Part shown: piece by piece, positions 7,881-15,766 of the stretch
Layout: every line of letters starts with the position of its first letter
Position numbering within the stretch: position 1 is the stretch's first letter
Source of the DNA: Marinilactibacillus sp042660675
GTDB lineage: Bacteria; Bacillota; Bacilli; Lactobacillales; Carnobacteriaceae_A
DNA length: 64,000 nucleotides
Reading direction: 5' to 3'
Assembly: GCF_042660675.1 (NCBI RefSeq)
Contig: NZ_JBHSUL010000005.1
Span: forward strand, 1-64,000
Notes under the pieces: model-generated
The model's input: only the letters and a program-made list of their open reading frames with translations
Database searches by the model: none
Told to the model about the DNA's origin: nothing
Program-made: the position numbers and the translations under genes

Positions 7881-8732
7881 TTAATTTAAAGTAATTACGA
7901 CGATTTCTGGACGGTTGTTAATTCTGAAAGGAAAAGTTGAATTTCCGATTCCTCTACTGATAATCAATCTTTTAGACTGATTTTCTTCATCTGAAAAGAT
8001 ACCATAGTCAAATTTTGGAAACAAACCTTGTCCTGGAGCAAAGGCGCCTCCAATAAATGGTATTCTCATTTGACCTGCATGCGTATGACCAGATAACGTT
8101 AAGCTTGGTGCTTTTGTTTTATCATCTAAGTATTCTTTGAAACGTTCTGGGCGATGTGCAAGTAAAATTTTAGGTTGTTTACTCATTTCAGCAGTCAATT
8201 CTATATATTTTAGTATGGGTTTGGGAATTTCTTCATCTTTAGGACGTTCCGCTAATCCCATAAGAACAATTCCACCTTCATCTTCTTTGAAAGTAACCCA
8301 TTCTGCTTCATCTAAAAGTAACCTTACGTTAGAACTATCCAAAATATGAGTGAACTCTTCGAAGTTCACTGTCTGAATATCATGATTACCAGTTACCATA
8401 TAAGTTGGTGCAATCGCACTTAGTCCTTCGCACAGCTTTCGAATTGGAATCTGATCTAAATCAGACTGTTCAGATTGAACTAAATCTCCTGTAATAACGA
8501 TTATATCTGGGTTCTGAGCCTTTATTTTTTGTAGAATATGATTCACATAACCTTCATTATATCTCAGTTTGAGATGCGTATCGGAAATCTGTATGATTTT
8601 CTTTCCTTTAATATTATTATGTAGCTTCGGTATGGTTACTGTATACTCATCAATTTCTAAATAATAATTCTGTATATAAAGATAAATTACCAGACCAAAA
8701 ACCAGTACAATTAAAATTAACAACCATTCCAT
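7881..8732 (-). CDS. Membrane-anchored metallophosphoesterase (YkuE-like)
   Basis: Calcineurin-type phosphoesterase of 283 residues. One N-terminal membrane segment (about residues 3-23) is followed by the metal ligands DTH (Asp51, His53), GDLV (82-85), GNHD (115-118) and GHTHAG near residue 216. This motif order matches the YkuE group, which in B. subtilis is a metal-dependent phosphodiesterase acting at the cell envelope. An extracytoplasmic active site is inferred from the N-terminal anchor. Next to an oxidoreductase gene in the same direction; no functional link is evident. Confidence 0.87.
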   Translation of the reverse strand: MEWLLILIVLVFGLVIYLYIQNYYLEIDEYTVTIPKLHNNIKGKKIIQISDTHLKLRYNEGYVNHILQKIKAQNPDIIVITGDLVQSEQSDLDQIPIRKLCEGLSAIAPTYMVTGNHDIQTVNFEEFTHILDSSNVRLLLDEAEWVTFKEDEGGIVLMGLAERPKDEEIPKPILKYIELTAEMSKQPKILLAHRPERFKEYLDDKTKAPSLTLSGHTHAGQMRIPFIGGAFAPGQGLFPKFDYGIFSDEENQSKRLIISRGIGNSTFPFRINNRPEIVVITLN

Positions 8733-8757
8733 CTATCTTTTCCTCCTACGCTATCTT

Positions 8758-8793
8758 CGTTTCGTCTTATCATTTTGTAAATGAAGCGAAACG
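8758..8793 (-). promoter_or_regulatory. Hairpin in the 5' region of the phosphoesterase gene
   Basis: CGTTTCG (8758-8764) pairs with CGAAACG (8787-8793), with an inner TCATTT/AAATGA stem, 26 bp upstream of the phosphoesterase ATG. There is no T-run, so it is more likely an untranslated-region structure than a terminator. Confidence 0.35.
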
Positions 8794-8928
8794 TCTTTCG
8801 ACAGCTTACTGAATACTTTTCAGCTCTGACGTTGCTCTTATTATACCATAAAAGTTAGTAGCTATCGGTTCAGAATTCGTAACAAGATTCTCCTTAACTA
8901 GGCTGAATGCGTTTTTTCTAAAATAAAA

Positions 8929-8964
8929 AGACCAAACCCCTCTGCGTATAAATAGGTATGGTCT
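8929..8964 (-). terminator. Terminator of the small unknown gene at 8994
   Basis: On the minus strand AGACCA and TGGTCT arms close a hairpin, with additional ACC/GGT pairs inside, followed by TTTTTA. Confidence 0.65.
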
Positions 8965-8993
8965 AAATTTATTTAGATCGAGTTTTAAAAGTG

Positions 8994-9257
8994 CTATTTA
9001 TTCAATCTAAGAAATTCAAAAGAAATACTTCTAATCAATTTACGATCTGAACAAGCTTTTTCAATCAATGAAACTCTATCTACTTTCATTTCAAACAAGT
9101 CTTCCATTTTCATATGGTGTTTCTTAAGCACTGAGTCTAGCGGAACATCAATCTCTCCATCTGCATTCTCAAGAACTTCAAAATCTTCAATACAGAGTTC
9201 TCGTAATTCTGACACAGATTCCAGTACATAAATAAATTTTCTCTGTTGGTTTTGCAT
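8994..9257 (-). CDS. Small protein of unknown function (87 aa)
   Basis: I do not recognise this family. It is a soluble, charged protein with no signal peptide or membrane segment. The longest frame starts at 9290, but the only good ribosome-binding site (GGAGGAAGG) lies between that ATG and the ATG at 9255-9257, giving an 87-residue protein starting MQNQQRKF. It has its own terminator. The IS30 element is inserted about 190 bp upstream and may have separated it from its original promoter context. Confidence 0.6.
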   Translation of the reverse strand: MQNQQRKFIYVLESVSELRELCIEDFEVLENADGEIDVPLDSVLKKHHMKMEDLFEMKVDRVSLIEKACSDRKLIRSISFEFLRLNK

Positions 9258-9448
9258 ATTGAGATTGCCTTCCTCCATGATAATAGTCATCTTCTAGTAA
9301 CTGTTTAATATTTCCGAATTTCAAGAGCAATAGTTTTAATATTAACCGATTATACCGCAACCTTTTTCATCTGTCTGTGTCAAAATTAAGAACTCAACTA
9401 CCTAAAATAGCATTCGTCAAATTTCTGACTAATTTATAAGTTTTCCAT

Positions 9449-9468
9449 TTGTCAAATTAAGTTAGACA
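9449..9468. repeat. IS30 left terminal inverted repeat
   Basis: Matches the right end (10481-10500) at 18 of 20 positions in inverted orientation and overlaps the transposase stop codon. Confidence 0.85.
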
Positions 9469-10411
9469 GTACTTGTCCATCAATGTATCTCAAAAATACT
9501 TCTAGTGGTGTATGGTAGTTCAAAGATTTTCTGGGAATATGGTTTCTATTTGAAGCGACTTTTGAAACAAATGATTGATCTACTTGATTGAAGTCCATTT
9601 CTTTAGGGAGACCATCTTTTCGGAGTAGACCGTTAGAATGTTCATTTAAAGCTCGTTGAGACGGAGTACCTGGATCCGCAAAGTATATTGCTATATCGTG
9701 TTGATTACTAATGGATTTCCAGTTAGAAAATTCTTTTCCACAATCAAACGTGATAGATTTGAAAAGATTCCTTGGAATAGTCTGGAACCAGTTATTTACA
9801 GCACCTTCGATATCACGTGCCTTACGCCCGTCGGGCTTCAAAGCAATAATGACTTTTGATAATCGTTCGACTAATGTAATCACAGCGCTTTTATGATGAA
9901 CCCCAACGATTGTGTCACCTTCTAGGTGACCAAATTCTTCTGTGAAATGAGGATAATCATTTAGTCGTTCAGAAATGTTTCTTTTGAAAGCTTGCTTACC
10001 GCGTTTTTCCTTATGATCATTTGGTTTGCGCTTTCCTTTCATTGGAAGTATTGTTTGATCAAAAAGCCCTTGTTTGAACTGTCGATATAAAGTACGTACG
10101 GAGCAAGAGATGGGCTTCTCCGCACGCCCTATAATGACATCAGGTGTCCATCCTTGAGCGACCATCTTTTGAATGTAAGATTTCTGGTCTTGCGGTAAAC
10201 AAATAGAGCTTCTCCCACACCGCTGTTTATTTTCTTTGTACTGTTTGAAATAATCAAGCGCAGAATATCCTTTTCTTAGGAAAGTAATGACATTATGAAT
10301 CGTTTGACGCGACCGATGGAGGTAAGTCGAGATTTTCAAGACAGATATATTTTGGTGGAAATAGGCTTCTATCATTACAAGTTCTTCCGTGGTAAGATGG
10401 GTGTAGGTCAT
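9452..10411 (-). CDS. IS30-family transposase
   Basis: Full-length DDE transposase of 319 residues. An N-terminal helix-turn-helix region (HLTTEELVMIEAYF, then SRQTIHNVI) recognises the ends. The catalytic core shows Asp in HLEGDTIVG, Asp in TFDCGKEF, and Glu in RALNEHSNGLLR, followed by the family signature LPKEMDF. No frameshift or internal stop is present, so it is probably active. Confidence 0.95.
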   Translation of the reverse strand: MTYTHLTTEELVMIEAYFHQNISVLKISTYLHRSRQTIHNVITFLRKGYSALDYFKQYKENKQRCGRSSICLPQDQKSYIQKMVAQGWTPDVIIGRAEKPISCSVRTLYRQFKQGLFDQTILPMKGKRKPNDHKEKRGKQAFKRNISERLNDYPHFTEEFGHLEGDTIVGVHHKSAVITLVERLSKVIIALKPDGRKARDIEGAVNNWFQTIPRNLFKSITFDCGKEFSNWKSISNQHDIAIYFADPGTPSQRALNEHSNGLLRKDGLPKEMDFNQVDQSFVSKVASNRNHIPRKSLNYHTPLEVFLRYIDGQVLSNLI

Positions 10412-10480
10412 TCGTGATCACTCCTATGTTTTCTTTGGTCGGAAATACATTTTGAGTGTACCACGAATGGCTTTTTTAGT

Positions 10481-10500
10481 TGTCTAGCTTAATTTTACAA
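10481..10500. repeat. IS30 right terminal inverted repeat
   Basis: TGTCTAGCTTAATTTTACAA, the inverted partner of the left repeat with two mismatches; marks the upstream end of the element. Confidence 0.85.
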
Positions 10501-10881
10501 TCGGCGGTTAATAAACATTAATAAAAAATGAGAAATCCAGATTTAATGACAGTCAATAGATAAACCATTGCAATTAATTACAGTAATTTAATCCATATAG
10601 AAAACTTTTACAGTTACTTTTCTTAAGTGAAATGCTATTAAAGTTCATTTACTTAAGTATATTAATTACCTTAAGAAGAATAGTACCTATAAAACGTTTT
10701 CATCATTCAATTATAAATGGTTATTACACTTATTAGATAATTGTATTGATTTCTCTCATTTTATAACGTAGACTAATGAGAAATCAGTTTATCTTATTGC
10801 CATTATTTTATAATAAATATTCTATGAAGACTTTATTGCCAGTTGGTAACTGATTTATATCATTTTTAAAGGAGACTAACT
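10501..10881. other. AT-rich intergenic region before the sodium symporter
   Basis: About 380 bp without a gene. It holds a candidate promoter TTGATT-17-TAGACT (10746-10774) inside an inverted repeat, a cre-like sequence around 10686-10700 that departs from consensus at its last two positions, and the ribosome-binding site AAAGGAG (10868-10874). Nothing else is recognisable. Confidence 0.5.
10747..10786 (+). promoter_or_regulatory. Inverted repeat overlapping the candidate symporter promoter
   Basis: TGATTTCTCTCATT (10747-10760) and AATGAGAAATCA (10775-10786) are inverted copies differing by a two-base insertion. They bracket the spacer and -10 of the likely promoter, so they could be an operator or an RNA hairpin. 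Confidence 0.4.
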
Positions 10882-12210
10882 ATGAAAAAAGAACGTGAAC
10901 AATGGGGATCCCGTTGGGGATTCATTTTAGCAGCGATGGGTTCGGCTGTTGGGTTGGGAAATATTTGGAGATTCTCCTATGCAATGGGTGCAGGTGGAGG
11001 TTCTACTTTCTTAATTATCTATCTACTCAGTGTATTGATTATTGGTTTCCCTGTTATGCTGATTGAATTTGCCATTGGTCGGCGTGCTCAAACAGATGCC
11101 ATTGATGCTTTCAAGAAATTAGCACCTAAGTCTTTCTGGGTGGTTGCTGGAGGAATGGGCGTGCTTGCGGCTTTCGTCATTCTTTCTTTCTACGGGGTTA
11201 TCGGCGGGTGGTCCTTTAAGTATATTTTCTCTTACCTTACTGGTGGCGTTGCAGGAGATACTGGAGGGTATTTCGAAGCATTTGTCGGTTCACCTATCGA
11301 ACCGATTGGATGGCAGTTCTTATTTATGGGTGTCACAGTTGCAATCGTTATGTTAGGTGTCCAAAAAGGTATCGAGACTTCCTCAAAATGGATGATGCCA
11401 ATTTTGAGTATTCTTTTAATTCTACTAGCAGGATACAGCTTGACGCTCGGCGGCGCTAGTGAGGCGTTGACGTTCATGTTCCATCCGGACTGGTCTGCTT
11501 TTGGAGATCCAAGTGTTTATTTTGCAGCTGTTGGTCAAGCCTTCTTCACATTGAGTCTTGGTATGGGAATCATGTTGACTTATGGTAGTTATTTAAGCCC
11601 TAAAGAGAAACTCACTTCTTCAGCTGCTTATATTATCGTACTCGATACTTTATTCGCAATTATCGCTGGTCTGGTTGTATTCCCAGCACTATTCGCTTTC
11701 GACTTAGACCCTACTCAGGGCGCTGGTTTAGTATTCGTTGTTTTACCGACTATTTTCCAAAACATTAGTGGTATTGGGGCGATTATAGGTGTTGCTTTCT
11801 TCGTATTATTGGCATTAGCTGCTTTATCTTCAGCTATTTCACTTTTAGAAGTTGTAGTTGCTTATCTGATCCGTAGACTTGGTGTTTCTCGTAAGATTGC
11901 TACCTTGGGTATCGGATTTGTGATTTTCTTGGTAGGTGTTCCTTCTTCATTAAGTCAAGGAGCTGTATCTATCGAAGTATTCGGAGATTCTTTCCTTGAT
12001 TTCATGGATAAATTCTCTGGTAACCTTTTATTACCACTTGGTGGCTTGATCATTGCACTTTATGGAACGTGGTCTTGGAAATCAGATGAATTACTAGAAC
12101 AGACAGATTTAAAAGGGACTGCAATTGCTCCAGCAATCTTGTTCTTTGCTAAGTATGTTGCCCCCATTGCTATTCTAGTCATTTTAGTATTTGGAATGTT
12201 GAACTGGTAA
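10882..12210 (+). CDS. Sodium-dependent transporter, neurotransmitter:sodium symporter family
   Basis: LeuT/MhsT-type Na+-coupled symporter of 442 residues with about 11 membrane helices, the usual length for the bacterial 11-helix branch. The N-terminus has the family signature WGSRWGFILAAMGSAVGLGN followed by IWRF, containing the unwound TM1 sodium and substrate site. It probably imports hydrophobic or aromatic amino acids; the substrate is not determinable. Single gene with AAAGGAG eight bases before the ATG and a bidirectional terminator after it. Confidence 0.93.
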   Translation: MKKEREQWGSRWGFILAAMGSAVGLGNIWRFSYAMGAGGGSTFLIIYLLSVLIIGFPVMLIEFAIGRRAQTDAIDAFKKLAPKSFWVVAGGMGVLAAFVILSFYGVIGGWSFKYIFSYLTGGVAGDTGGYFEAFVGSPIEPIGWQFLFMGVTVAIVMLGVQKGIETSSKWMMPILSILLILLAGYSLTLGGASEALTFMFHPDWSAFGDPSVYFAAVGQAFFTLSLGMGIMLTYGSYLSPKEKLTSSAAYIIVLDTLFAIIAGLVVFPALFAFDLDPTQGAGLVFVVLPTIFQNISGIGAIIGVAFFVLLALAALSSAISLLEVVVAYLIRRLGVSRKIATLGIGFVIFLVGVPSSLSQGAVSIEVFGDSFLDFMDKFSGNLLLPLGGLIIALYGTWSWKSDELLEQTDLKGTAIAPAILFFAKYVAPIAILVILVFGMLNW

Positions 12211-12227
12211 TCGAATCATTAGACAGA

Positions 12228-12263
12228 AAAAGGCTGATCACATTGATATGTGATCAGCCTTTT
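12228..12263. terminator. Bidirectional terminator between convergent genes
   Basis: Perfect 15-bp stem (arms 12228-12242 and 12249-12263), six-base loop, A-run on one side and T-run on the other. It serves both the symporter (+) and the channel-like gene (-). Confidence 0.9.
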
Positions 12264-12273
12264 CATTTTACTT

Positions 12274-13545
12274 TTATAGTGAATCTGTTGGATTATTAGT
12301 ATTTTCATTACTTGATTTATTTGTTTCTTCATCAATTTTGCTGTCTAAGCGGGCAAGTTGTTTCTTCGCAAACTCGCGTCCTCCAAGACCAAATGATAAA
12401 GCAAAAGCTACAGCTAATCCACCAATGATAAAGATGAATGCCGCTTGTACAATATCCGAAGCAAAGTTCAGTTGGTCTAAAGCCATAAAGATTGAGAATA
12501 CAATCAAAATGTATTTAGTTAATAGGCCAGCTAGTAAGCTTCCAGTTGCACTCTTGATTCCTGATGAAAGTAATTGTCCACCAATAAAACCAAGACCAAT
12601 AATAATCGCAGCGAACAGTACATTTGGTACATATCCGATAACTACACTTAAAATCGCATTTAACATCACAAGGTTCAAGGCATTCAGTGCTTCTACTAAG
12701 AAGAATAATCCAATGAGTACAGCAACTGTTTGTCCAATGATTTTTGCAAGATCAATATTCACGTTACTAGATTTTTTTAGATAAGTTGAGTATTTATTGA
12801 TTCCAGTACTTTTCAATAAATCTGTCAAAATCATTCCAGCAAATTTCGCTAGAGCAAATCCAACGATCATTAAGACAATTGCCACAAGAATGTTTGGAAT
12901 AGACGCTAGAATTGTATTTAATACTGCGCTAATCGGTTCAGCAATTGTATTAATGTTCAATACTTCTAGGGCAACTAAGATAATTGGAATTAAAATCAAG
13001 AAGAAAACAATGTTACCTAGAACTGTTGCTAGTGTACCTTTGTTTTTCTCGATTTCTGTTTCATCTGTATTGTTTCCAGTCAACTTAGAAAGGTGTTTGT
13101 CAATATTTGCTGCAAGTCCTAGATTATAGACAAGATTCTTAACAAATCGAGCTGCAAATACGCCTAAAATCAACACAATAGCTGCGGCAATGATATTCGG
13201 AATGAAGCTTAGTACCGTGTCAATCATATTCATGATTGGCTGACCAATTGTTTCTAAACCGAAAGTTGAGAAGATACCTGGCAAGAATAATACCCATACA
13301 AGATAATAGGCAATTTTACTGATCGTATCAATCAAAGTATGTGATTGCTCTTCTGTATTTGTCGCACCCCATTTCTGGAAGTGTTTCTGGATTCCGATTG
13401 CTTTTAACCCTTTAGAAATTGCTTTGCTTACAAGCGTCGCTACAATCCAAGCAGCAAGAATAAGTACTATACCTAGTAGCAACTGTGGTAAAAAGTTCAA
13501 AAATGTGTTGAAACCATCTTGAACGGTATTCGTCATGTTGTTCAT
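12274..13545 (-). CDS. Mechanosensitive-channel-like protein with repeated TM helices
   Basis: Integral membrane protein built from repeats of a TM-helix unit seen in small-conductance mechanosensitive channel relatives (conserved TM helix family, PF05552-like). Similar segments recur at least four times: FLPQLLLGIVLILAAW, FIPNIIAAAIVLILGV, SIPNILVAIVLMIVGF and YVPNVLFAAIIIGLGF. There is no recognisable MscS beta-domain. The chosen ATG at 13545 (MNNMTN) has AAAGGGG eight bases upstream, giving 423 residues; the longer frame to 13614 has no ribosome-binding site. A role in osmotic or envelope stress is inference. Confidence 0.75.
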   Translation of the reverse strand: MNNMTNTVQDGFNTFLNFLPQLLLGIVLILAAWIVATLVSKAISKGLKAIGIQKHFQKWGATNTEEQSHTLIDTISKIAYYLVWVLFLPGIFSTFGLETIGQPIMNMIDTVLSFIPNIIAAAIVLILGVFAARFVKNLVYNLGLAANIDKHLSKLTGNNTDETEIEKNKGTLATVLGNIVFFLILIPIILVALEVLNINTIAEPISAVLNTILASIPNILVAIVLMIVGFALAKFAGMILTDLLKSTGINKYSTYLKKSSNVNIDLAKIIGQTVAVLIGLFFLVEALNALNLVMLNAILSVVIGYVPNVLFAAIIIGLGFIGGQLLSSGIKSATGSLLAGLLTKYILIVFSIFMALDQLNFASDIVQAAFIFIIGGLAVAFALSFGLGGREFAKKQLARLDSKIDEETNKSSNENTNNPTDSL

Positions 13546-13644
13546 AATTGTATCCCCTTTACTTTTTATTTGATTACTAATACCAAGTATATATAGGGAT
13601 TGATTTTCTGACAAACAATATGCATTTCAAATGTATATTGAAAA

Positions 13645-13676
13645 GCCGATCAGCTTTAGTTTTTCAGCTGACCGAC
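13645..13676 (-). terminator. Terminator of the DegV gene
   Basis: On the minus strand an 11-bp stem with G-T wobbles (GTCGGTCAGCT / AGCTGATCGGC) is followed by TTTT, directly after the DegV stop. Confidence 0.65.
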
Positions 13677-13689
13677 TCTGATTAAAGCC

Positions 13690-14571
13690 TTATGTTTGAT
13701 TGATATATTGGTAGTGTTCTGGTTTTTCATCAAAGTAGAATACGCCAACTCCACCAATACCTAAGTGTGCTGCCAGCACAGCACCAATATCTAAAATTTG
13801 TGTAGTGACGTTCGGTAAAGCTGTTTTAACCATATTTTCTAGCTTTTGAGCCGCTTCGATATCATTTACATGACTGATTGTCACTAATTGATCATCAAAT
13901 GTCCCGACACCTTCTTTTACATCATCAATAATTCGCTTATAGATTCTTTCTTTACCGCGCACCAATTTTTTGACAATGATTCCCGTATGATCCACTGTTA
14001 AATATGGTTTTATATTCAAAGCTGTTCCTGCTACACCTGCAACTTTAGATAGACGGCCGCCTTTTACCAGCCAATTCAAGTCATTCAAGGTAAAGTGATA
14101 CTTTACATGCTTAGTATTTTTACGCGTTTGATCTACAACATTTTCGAACTGCATACCACTTTTGACCATTTCCAAGGCTTGAAAAGCTAACAAAGCGCCT
14201 CCGCCTGATCCTCCTAAAGAATCTATTAGTTCGACATTCATCTCAGGATGATTCACTTTGTATTCATTAATGAGTGAATGAGCAACTTGAAAGGTTCCTG
14301 AGAACTGACTATAAATACATAAGTACAAAACATCCTCTCGATTTTTTCGAGCTTCATCTAGCAGATCCAATAAAGATTGAGGCGTGATTTGAGAAGTTTT
14401 AGGTAAAATTCCTTTACTCATATATTCGTGTACTCTTTCCAACGAAATCTCTTTTTGATCTAAATAATCTTTATCTTCAATGATGACACTGAGGGGCAAA
14501 AATTCGTATGCATATTCTTGCTTCATAAATGCATTCTGGTCAATCCCAGAATCAATTATAACTTTTATCAT
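13690..14571 (-). CDS. DegV family fatty-acid-binding protein
   Basis: Cytoplasmic protein of 293 residues matching DegV/FakB architecture: N-terminal IDSGID strand loop, TSQITP, SGTFQVA and GGSGGG motifs that contact the bound fatty acid. In known systems FakB proteins present exogenous fatty acids to the kinase FakA for phosphorylation. Whether this copy does so is not shown here, as no fakA is nearby. It lies 30 bp downstream of an unknown gene in the same direction. Confidence 0.9.
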   Translation of the reverse strand: MIKVIIDSGIDQNAFMKQEYAYEFLPLSVIIEDKDYLDQKEISLERVHEYMSKGILPKTSQITPQSLLDLLDEARKNREDVLYLCIYSQFSGTFQVAHSLINEYKVNHPEMNVELIDSLGGSGGGALLAFQALEMVKSGMQFENVVDQTRKNTKHVKYHFTLNDLNWLVKGGRLSKVAGVAGTALNIKPYLTVDHTGIIVKKLVRGKERIYKRIIDDVKEGVGTFDDQLVTISHVNDIEAAQKLENMVKTALPNVTTQILDIGAVLAAHLGIGGVGVFYFDEKPEHYQYINQT

Positions 14572-14601
14572 CTATCTCACACCTTCCTTTTGGATATTTG
14601 T

Positions 14602-15210
14602 TTAACGATTTAATATATCATCAATTTGTTCAGAAGTTAACTGTTCATCGTAATACTTGTTCCAGATAGTAGAGAAATAAGCAGAGGATGCATGACCGTA
14701 TATACGCATCGCATTTTCTTTCCATTTTTTCAAGATTCTATAATCTGATGATTCTTCTTTTTCTGCTTGTGCTTCGACCAGTAAACTACTGTCAATTTCA
14801 AAACTCACTTCTTCTACGTCTTCGTCATGCCATAAGGCCATCCAGATTTCATCTGGAATTACGAGTACGAGCATATCTTCTTGCTGATAGACAAAGAAAA
14901 ATCCTTTATTGATCAGCGGTGCAAGAACTTCGATTTGCTCTACATTCTGAAAACCCAATGCCTGTTCTACTTGATCACCAAATTGATTCAAAATATCTAC
15001 TACAACTGGTTTGTAAAATTGTCTAAACTGTGTAAGAATCGTTTCAGAAAGTAAAGATACAACTTGGTCTTTTTTCCAGCTCTTTTTGATTTCTATTTTC
15101 ACTTGATCTGCTATTTGAATCAATTGGGTCTTAGTATAATGTCCAAGATTTTCTTTTAATGTTGTACAGATTTCTTTTTTTATTACCGGAAATTTCACTT
15201 TTGTACCCAA
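14602..15210 (-). CDS. Conserved hypothetical protein (202 aa)
   Basis: I do not recognise this family. It is soluble and has no signal peptide. The N-terminal 60 residues (TKTQLIQIADQVKIEIKKSW) look like a small helical SAP/Rho-N-like fold, followed by a mixed alpha/beta middle part and an acidic segment near residues 128-156. The aromatic-rich C-terminal part (AYFSTIWNKYYDEQ) suggests a helical cap. It sits between ylxP and degV, all minus strand, with short gaps that suggest one transcript. Confidence 0.7.
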   Translation of the reverse strand: MGTKVKFPVIKKEICTTLKENLGHYTKTQLIQIADQVKIEIKKSWKKDQVVSLLSETILTQFRQFYKPVVVDILNQFGDQVEQALGFQNVEQIEVLAPLINKGFFFVYQQEDMLVLVIPDEIWMALWHDEDVEEVSFEIDSSLLVEAQAEKEESSDYRILKKWKENAMRIYGHASSAYFSTIWNKYYDEQLTSEQIDDILNR

Positions 15211-15258
15211 TACTTTTCCATCCTTTGTATTTCTTTATTTAATCTTTTACTGGCTTAC

Positions 15259-15540
15259 TTAATAATCTAGTCGCTCTATTTCTGTAATATTCACTTCGTA
15301 GTTGGCTTCGATAAACCGAATGGTCTGGTTTAAAATATTCTCACATAATACTCGGTTATTTCCGACAATTCCTAAACCAATTTTTGCTTTGTTTAACGTA
15401 TCTAATTCATCTATTTCGGCCACGCTAACATTATATTGATTGGACAACTTTTTAAGGATACTTTTGACTACACTCCTCTTATCTTTTAAGGAATAAGAAT
15501 CAAATATTAAGATTGTTAACTCCAAACCCATGAATACCAA
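15259..15540 (-). CDS. ylxP: YlxP-like DUF503 protein
   Basis: Small protein of 93 residues with the DUF503/YlxP hallmarks YSLKDKRSVVKSILKKL and NVSVAEIDELD. In B. subtilis YlxP is encoded beside rbfA/infB and is linked to ribosome assembly; here it stands apart from that operon. The start is TTG at 15540, with GAGGTGA about seven bases upstream; the ATG three codons later has poorer spacing. Confidence 0.85.
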   Translation of the reverse strand: MVFMGLELTILIFDSYSLKDKRSVVKSILKKLSNQYNVSVAEIDELDTLNKAKIGLGIVGNNRVLCENILNQTIRFIEANYEVNITEIERLDY

Positions 15541-15686
15541 TGGCCAGTCACCTCAATTCTATATCTTATTCTATTTTATATCAGTAAGTCTCTATATCAT
15601 TTATCATACCATATTTTCAAAAAACCGTAAAAATTAGATGAACTCAACAATTAATTATCCTATTCAGTCATTAATCATTCAAAACT

Positions 15687-15725
15687 GTGATATCACTTGA
15701 TATTACGACCAAGTTTCGCTATGTT
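15687..15725 (+). promoter_or_regulatory. Promoter of the ClC gene with overlapping palindrome
   Basis: TTGATA (15697-15702), 17-bp spacer, TATGTT (15720-15725). A perfect palindrome GTGATATCAC (15687-15696) abuts the -35 box and may be a regulator site. Confidence 0.5.
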
Positions 15726-15766
15726 TTTTATTATGGACTAATGAATATGGTTTAACGGAGGAAATC

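Larger units (their letters stand above)
9449..10500 (-). mobile_element. IS30-family insertion sequence, apparently intact (~1.05 kb)
   Basis: A single transposase gene is flanked by 20-bp imperfect terminal inverted repeats: left TTGTCAAATTAAGTTAGACA and right (reverse complement) TTGTAAAATTAAGCTAGACA, two mismatches. The left repeat overlaps the transposase stop codon. Size and organisation are typical of IS30. No clear target-site duplication is visible next to the repeats. Confidence 0.88.
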
